Source of the DNA: an uncultured Eubacterium sp.
GTDB lineage: Bacteria; Bacillota; Clostridia; Lachnospirales; Lachnospiraceae
Reading direction: 5' to 3'
Length of the DNA stretch: 64,000 nt
Assembly: GCA_948579355.1 (NCBI GenBank)
Contig: CAPAOV010000008.1
Location: 1-64,000, forward strand
Each line of letters starts with the position of its first letter. Position 1 is the stretch's first letter. Below are positions 59,704 to 64,000 of the stretch, piece by piece. Both the position numbers and the translations under genes were made by a program. Under the pieces are notes generated by a model. It was not told the DNA's origin and did not search any database. It saw only the letters and a program-made list of their open reading frames with translations.

Positions 59704-60256
59704 CTTCCGCTTTTTCCTCCTTCTTTATAAGTTTTGCCGCAATAAGCTGTGCTGACTGCAGCAGGATTATCCAAAAACCGGCAATTGTATACCGGTTGGT
59801 TGGAGCGATAAACATAATGAGAGCGTAAACCGTAATAATGTAAAAAGCCTGTCTCTTTGATTTTTTTATTTGTAATCCGTTCGGAACAGGCCGATATGAA
59901 GAGACGATGGGAGCAAGAAAATAGTTGACAATTATGCAGCCAAGAAGCAAAATAAAATAAAGAGGTCTTGCTACCGGAATGAGGGGAAGCAGACAGACGC
60001 CTGCAAATATAATGCCAAGCGAAACGAGAAAACAGCTAAAATAGTGTTTAAAATGAAGTCCCCCCGTACAGGTTCTCAGTGTGAGCAGGACAGCGATAGC
60101 TACAAGATACTGTGGGAAATAATGAATATAGGAGAAGAATATCCCCATAATAATAATTTTACTTATTTCCGATAAAATACTGACAACAGCATAGCGAATC
60201 TGCCCAATCTGGAAATCGGAATAACCGAAATTTTCTTGTAAATAGTCATGAATCAT
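59672..60256 (-). CDS. agrB: AgrB-type accessory gene regulator peptidase
   Basis: A 194-residue membrane protein. RTCTGGLHFKHYFSCFLVSL carries the catalytic pair His68 and Cys75, with the 7-residue spacing of AgrB. Several hydrophobic helices surround it (e.g. YLVAIAVLLTL, LYFILLLGCIIVNYFLAPIV). It should cut AgrD after the core and close the ring. ATG 60256 has aggagg 10 bases upstream. It is transcribed opposite to the kinase and regulator genes on its two sides. Confidence 0.92.
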   Translation of the reverse strand: MIHDYLQENFGYSDFQIGQIRYAVVSILSEISKIIIMGIFFSYIHYFPQYLVAIAVLLTLRTCTGGLHFKHYFSCFLVSLGIIFAGVCLLPLIPVARPLYFILLLGCIIVNYFLAPIVSSYRPVPNGLQIKKSKRQAFYIITVYALIMFIAPTNRYTIAGFWIILLQSAQLIAAKLIKKEEKAEDEASDKTMDI

Positions 60257-60445
60257 AATTCCCGTGCCTCCTGAAGAAATTATAGCAAAGGGAAATTCCA
60301 AATTATAAATTCTTTATTAGAATGTGTATAAAATGAACTAAACTTAAAATTTTCTTACTTCAAGATAAATGTAAAGCAGTTTAGTAGTAAAAAACGTAAC
60401 TTTAGGAAAAATGGCAAACGGAAACAAGATAGGAGCGTGGTAAAT

Positions 60446-61174
60446 GTGAAAGAAGTTCTTATATTGGAAGATAAGGAAGAGGCGAGAAAGGCTTTGGCTC
60501 ATTTGGTAAAGGAAGTAGAAGCTTCTGCCGTAATATATGAGGCTGCGGGAGAGGAGGAAGCATATGCCATTGCCATGAAGCACACGATTGATTTATTTTT
60601 AGTAGATATTATTTTGCATCCGCAGACGATGGGCGACCAGTCGGGAGCGGATTTTGCACAAGAGATAAGAGCGGTGGAAAAATATTTATTTACGCCGATT
60701 ATTATCATTACTTCGTTGTATGACCCGAAGATGTGTATGTATTCATCGGTACATTGTTATCGGTTTATAGAAAAACCGTTTGATTCTGAGAAAGTAAAGG
60801 AAACGATTCGCGAGGCAATAAAATATCACACCGTAAACAAAGGAAAGAAGAATATATATTTTCACGTGGACGGCTTACTGGAAATGGTTGCTCTGGAAGA
60901 GATTATGTATATAGAAAGCAAAGACCACAAATTGCATATAACTACGAAGCGGGAACATTTTTGCGTGCCGTACAAATCCTGTAAGGCAATGTTAGAGGAA
61001 TTGGATTCGGATGATTTTATAAAATGCAACCGCGGGACAATCGTGAATTTGTCATATATTAAGACTGTGGATACCGTGAACCGTATGATTCATTTAAGGG
61101 AAAGCGAGCGCGTGCTCGAAATCGGGCCGATTATGAAAAAGTCATTTATGAGCAAAATATATCAGAAAATGTGA
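60446..61174 (+). CDS. LytTR-family response regulator (AgrA-type)
   Basis: About 242 residues. The receiver domain (KEVLILEDKEEARKALAHL, phospho-acceptor in FLVDIILH at Asp54, and RFIEKPFDSEK) is joined to a LytTR DNA-binding domain (ALEEIMYIESKDHKLHITTK; FIKCNRGTIVNLSYIKTVDT). Likely partner of the GHKL kinase at 58270. GTG 60446 is preferred over GTG 60437, which is too near the ggag. The 190-bp gap before it should hold the promoters of agrBD and of this gene. Confidence 0.9.
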   Translation: MKEVLILEDKEEARKALAHLVKEVEASAVIYEAAGEEEAYAIAMKHTIDLFLVDIILHPQTMGDQSGADFAQEIRAVEKYLFTPIIIITSLYDPKMCMYSSVHCYRFIEKPFDSEKVKETIREAIKYHTVNKGKKNIYFHVDGLLEMVALEEIMYIESKDHKLHITTKREHFCVPYKSCKAMLEELDSDDFIKCNRGTIVNLSYIKTVDTVNRMIHLRESERVLEIGPIMKKSFMSKIYQKM

Positions 61175-61282
61175 GATTAAACGCACCTGTCCGGTGTCTG
61201 TCTATTGTGTCAAACGTTGATTACTATAGCTTGTACTAAATTTTGACAGATTTTGATACTATTTACTCGGAGGTAAGTAGGA

Positions 61283-61609
61283 ATGTCGGATAAACAAATC
61301 AGTAAATCTGTCGGAATGCAAATACTCAGAAAAAGAACCGAAAAAAATTATACACGGGAAACGCTGGCAACGTTAGCAGATGTTTCCCCATCGTTTCTTT
61401 ATGAAATAGAAACAGGACGTAAAGGTTTTTCTGTCTCTGTTTTTTATCGTATTGCTAAAGCGTTAGATACAGATGTTGAGTACTTCTTTTATGATGATAT
61501 GGATAAAAAGGAAGAGACGATACTGCAAATTATCAAAAATGATAACAATACGGATATCAATTCGGTGGTAGAGCTGCTCAATGCAATTCAAACGGTTATG
61601 AACAGCTAA
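61283..61609 (+). CDS. XRE-family regulator, paralogue 1
   Basis: A 108-residue protein. HTH: KRTEKNYTRETLATLADVSP SFLYEIETGRKGFSVSVFYR, then IAKALDTDVEYFFYDDMD; the C-terminal part may dimerise. The same plan as the next gene. ATG after tcggaggtaagtagga. Probably related to the agr locus or to gene exchange; target unknown. Confidence 0.85.
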   Translation: MSDKQISKSVGMQILRKRTEKNYTRETLATLADVSPSFLYEIETGRKGFSVSVFYRIAKALDTDVEYFFYDDMDKKEETILQIIKNDNNTDINSVVELLNAIQTVMNS

Positions 61610-61867
61610 AAATAATAATCTGTCTTGTCTTAAAAAGGAATAACCATTTAGTTTATCACAGGATGACAAAACCTATTTCATTTTTACATCGAATCAGTTC
61701 ATAATAAAGCGAAAAGGAAAAAAATAGAGGCTAAAGCATACTTTTTGCCGTTTTGAGACAGAAAAAGCATTCTTGAGGAATGAAAGCCGTCTTATAGTCT
61801 CCGAACGTGTATAATACATGTAGAAAACAAAAGTAAAAACATATTTTAAGACAGGAGATTGCTAAAA

Positions 61868-62206
61868 ATGAAAAAGGAAATGAATAACAAAGAGATTGGA
61901 TATCGCATTATGAGTACGAGACTTGACCACGGTTACTCGAGAGAATGTCTATCTGAACTGGCAGGAATTTCAGCCGGTTTTTTATATGAAATTGAACGTG
62001 GACTGAAAGGCTTTTCCGCCTGTTCACTGATGCATCTGGCAGAAGTGCTGGAGGTAAGTGCGGACTATATTATGACCGGATGCAAGAGCAAGGACATAGA
62101 ATCCAGCATTACTAAAACATTGGAAAAATTTGATTCATCCACACTGGAAATGATAGAACAACTCCTGAATCTCACCTATGAGATTGTGCAGAAAAGTGAG
62201 AAGTAG
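61868..62206 (+). CDS. XRE-family regulator, paralogue 2
   Basis: About 112 residues. HTH: STRLDHGYSRECLSELAGIS AGFLYEIERGLKGFSACSLM, then LAEVLEVSADYIMTG, closely parallel to the gene at 61283. ATG 61868 has aggag 10 bases upstream. A TATAAT at about 61812 may be its promoter. Tandem duplication followed by divergence. Confidence 0.85.
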   Translation: MKKEMNNKEIGYRIMSTRLDHGYSRECLSELAGISAGFLYEIERGLKGFSACSLMHLAEVLEVSADYIMTGCKSKDIESSITKTLEKFDSSTLEMIEQLLNLTYEIVQKSEK

Positions 62207-62308
62207 AGGCAGGCGTATATTTGTCTTGCGAATCAAATAGAAATGAGTTTACATTATAGTGGCCGGATGTTATAATTACATATACTGATGGACAGGAGGA
62301 TGAAAAGG

Positions 62309-62986
62309 ATGGAGCAATATAAGCAGGAATTTATAGAATTTATGGTAGAATCAGATGTGCTGAAATTTGGTGAATTTACGTTGAAAAGCGGTCGCAAATC
62401 CCCCTTTTTTATGAATGCGGGCGCCTATGTGACAGGCTCACAGTTAAAGCGTCTCGGTGAATATTATGCGAAAGCTATACATGATAATTTTGGAGAAGAC
62501 TTTGACGTTCTCTTTGGTCCTGCTTATAAAGGGATACCGCTTAGTGTAGCTACGGCAATCGCTTTTTATGAATTGTACGGTAAAGAGATTCGATATTGCT
62601 CGAACCGAAAGGAAGAAAAGGACCATGGCGATACTGGTATTCTTTTGGGAAGTAAGTTGAAAGATGGCGACAGAGTAGTCATTATTGAAGATGTAACAAC
62701 ATCCGGAAAGTCTATTGAAGAGACATTTCCGATTCTAAAAGCACAGGGCGATGTTGAGATTTTGGGTCTGATAGTATCGCTAAACCGCATGGAGAAAGGA
62801 AGAAACAGCGAGCAATCCGCTCTGGATGAACTCCATGAAGAGTATGGATTTAAGACAGCCGCTATTGTGTCTATGAGCGATGTTTTAGAATGCTTGTATA
62901 ACAGGGAATGTCAGGGCAGGGTAGTAATTGATGATGCGATGAAAGAGGCGCTCGATAAATATTTTGAGAAGTATGGAGCAAAATAA
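62309..62986 (+). CDS. pyrE: orotate phosphoribosyltransferase
   Basis: About 225 residues. FGEFTLKSGRKSPFFMNAG is the N-terminal orotate site; VVIIEDVTTSGKSIEETFPI is the PRPP-binding motif; FGPAYKGIPLSVATAIAFYE the hood segment. It turns orotate into OMP (step 5 of UMP synthesis). Start ATG 62309 after gacaggaggatgaaaagg. It stands apart from pyrCFKD, with the agr region in between, and is followed by a terminator. Confidence 0.95.
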   Translation: MEQYKQEFIEFMVESDVLKFGEFTLKSGRKSPFFMNAGAYVTGSQLKRLGEYYAKAIHDNFGEDFDVLFGPAYKGIPLSVATAIAFYELYGKEIRYCSNRKEEKDHGDTGILLGSKLKDGDRVVIIEDVTTSGKSIEETFPILKAQGDVEILGLIVSLNRMEKGRNSEQSALDELHEEYGFKTAAIVSMSDVLECLYNRECQGRVVIDDAMKEALDKYFEKYGAK

Positions 62987-63030
62987 CTGGCAAAGTTCCC
63001 CTGAATAAAGAAAGTGTATTTTTCAATAAT

Positions 63031-63060
63031 ATCCCTCGATATATTTCGGGGGATTTTTTA
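63031..63060 (+). terminator. intrinsic terminator after pyrE
   Basis: ATCCCTCGA pairs with TCGGGGGAT (one G-U) around a 6-nt loop, then TTTTT. Confidence 0.85.
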
Positions 63061-63263
63061 AACTTCAAGTAGTGTGAAGAAAGAACGACCGGAGGGCGCT
63101 ATACGCTTCAATAGCCGCTGTTTTGTCGTATATCGCTGAAAAAACGTGGTTTTTCACAAAGACAGAGAATCCTTTTTGTGAGAATTTAATAATTTACAAA
63201 TAGCATTGGCAGTGTTATGATAAGAGCCAATCCACCCAAAACAATTCAAAAGGGGGTTCAGAT

Positions 63264-64000
63264 TTGAAAATTGCTTTTTGGAGCAATGGAAGGGGTAGGG
63301 CATGCGTCACAAGCAATCTTGCTTGTATCAGTGTATTATCTGCATTAGATTGTCCGGACGACCGGACGATTATCTTTGAAAATCATCGGAATATCATCAA
63401 TTTAGAAAGTACATTATTCAACCATTATTCCAACCGTGAAGTGAAAGAAAATTATCAATATGAAGTAGAGAGCGGTCTCGGGAAAGTGCTGCGAATCGTG
63501 GAGCAGGGTGAAGAGATAACAAAGGAACGCCTGTATTGCCAGACGAGAGATTATCTCGGTAAGCGGCTGTTTTATCTGCCGTCCGACGACAGGAGCGCGC
63601 AAAATCTGGAGTACTATATGGAAAGAGAAGCTGTCAGGACAATGAGATTTCTTGAGCAACACAGCGACAGGGTACTCGTGGATACTACTTCCGCACCGCT
63701 TGTCAGTTCCCGCAAGATTTTGCAGAAAGCGGATATGGTTGTCGTTAATTTAAGTCAGAATCTTCAATTTCTGGAGCACTTTTTTCGAAACTATTCTTCC
63801 ATTCAGAAACGGGCGTTTTATCTTGTTGGAAATTATGACGCCAATTCCCAATTGACGAGAGGCGAGATTATGAAGCGATATAATATTTCTGGAAGTCAAA
63901 TTGGTGTGATTCCTCACAATGTACACTTTTCTGATGCCATTTCCAATGGACAAATCATCCCCTTTCTGCTCAAAAATTATTCTTCTCCGGCGCATGCGGA
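63264..64000 (+). CDS. ParA/CpaE-like ATPase with degenerate P-loop (partial)
   Basis: The frame is open from TTG 63264 (after agggggttcag) to the window end, about 245 residues. It starts KIAFWSNGRGRACVTSNLAC, the position and form of a deviant Walker A motif, but the Lys-Gly-Gly-x-Gly-Lys pattern is degraded to SNGRGRACVTS. RVLVDTTSAPLVSSRKILQK fits the Walker B/switch region and MVVVNLSQNLQFLEHFF a later strand. Such pseudo-ATPases accompany Tad/Flp-pilus genes in Clostridia. The gene continues beyond the window. Confidence 0.65.
   Translation, partial: MKIAFWSNGRGRACVTSNLACISVLSALDCPDDRTIIFENHRNIINLESTLFNHYSNREVKENYQYEVESGLGKVLRIVEQGEEITKERLYCQTRDYLGKRLFYLPSDDRSAQNLEYYMEREAVRTMRFLEQHSDRVLVDTTSAPLVSSRKILQKADMVVVNLSQNLQFLEHFFRNYSSIQKRAFYLVGNYDANSQLTRGEIMKRYNISGSQIGVIPHNVHFSDAISNGQIIPFLLKNYSSPAHA

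Overview
The window reads as chromosome from a low-to-moderate GC Firmicute of the class Clostridia, most likely a Lachnospiraceae-type gut anaerobe. This is an inference from gene content: RNase Y, PyrK plus NAD-type PyrD, a FliB-type flagellin methylase, an agr-type peptide quorum system, a consensus Gram-positive LexA box at uvrBA, AGGAGG-type ribosome binding sites and many TTG/GTG starts. No rRNA, tRNA, CRISPR array or intact IS element was recognised.

Region 1 (1-7.7 kb) is a decayed defence and mobile zone. A three-gene unit (frameshifted TIR protein, three-helix membrane protein, ThsB-like TIR protein) lies between two diverged 68-bp direct repeats that carry the same hairpin. The second repeat copy precedes another unknown membrane protein. 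A RelB/YoeB-like toxin-antitoxin pair (the toxin has lost its catalytic C-terminus) and a histidine phosphatase follow, then the 3' end of a tyrosine integrase. A 29-bp direct repeat occurs at 2664 and again at the integrase end. From 6.7 to 7.6 kb there is gene debris: a kinase-like phosphotransferase N-terminus, and a PIN domain running into a TIR-like domain.

Region 2 (5.5-21.2 kb) is a run of about twenty small accessory genes, all on the + strand: acetyltransferases, Nudix hydrolases, P-loop kinases, methyltransferases, a cupin, an ArsC/Spx protein, an ankyrin protein, a HAD phosphatase and an AraC-GGDEF fusion. They are mostly single genes separated by fragments and intergenic hairpins. 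It resembles an accessory-gene reservoir rather than one pathway.

Region 3 (21.3-32 kb) holds a histidine phosphatase, an ECF sigma/anti-sigma pair, a chemotaxis receptor, a two-component system divergent from an ABC-2 exporter (LnrJK-LMN-like arrangement), a P-loop kinase and a decayed MNT/HEPN pair.

Region 4 (32-55.2 kb) is mainly core genome: SOS-controlled uvrBA, a YfbR-type HD phosphohydrolase, a KDG kinase/KDPG aldolase pair, an AIM24-family protein, a secreted Thr/Pro-rich protein, a membrane-anchored probable pseudokinase, fliB, rny, asd, and the pyrimidine genes pyrC-pyrF-pyrK-pyrD preceded by a degenerate Nudix gene.

Region 5 (55.2-64 kb) separates pyrD from pyrE. It has a leader with a consensus promoter and alternative hairpins, a Smr-less MutS2-like ATPase, and an agr-type locus: XRE regulator, GHKL sensor kinase, agrB, an unannotated 44-codon agrD whose predicted ring residue is serine rather than cysteine, a LytTR response regulator, and two XRE paralogues. 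Then come pyrE and a truncated ParA/CpaE-like ATPase at the right edge.

The strongest candidates for something new are the TIR-membrane-TIR unit (inactivated here by a frameshift, but a template for finding intact relatives) and the serine-type autoinducer precursor.
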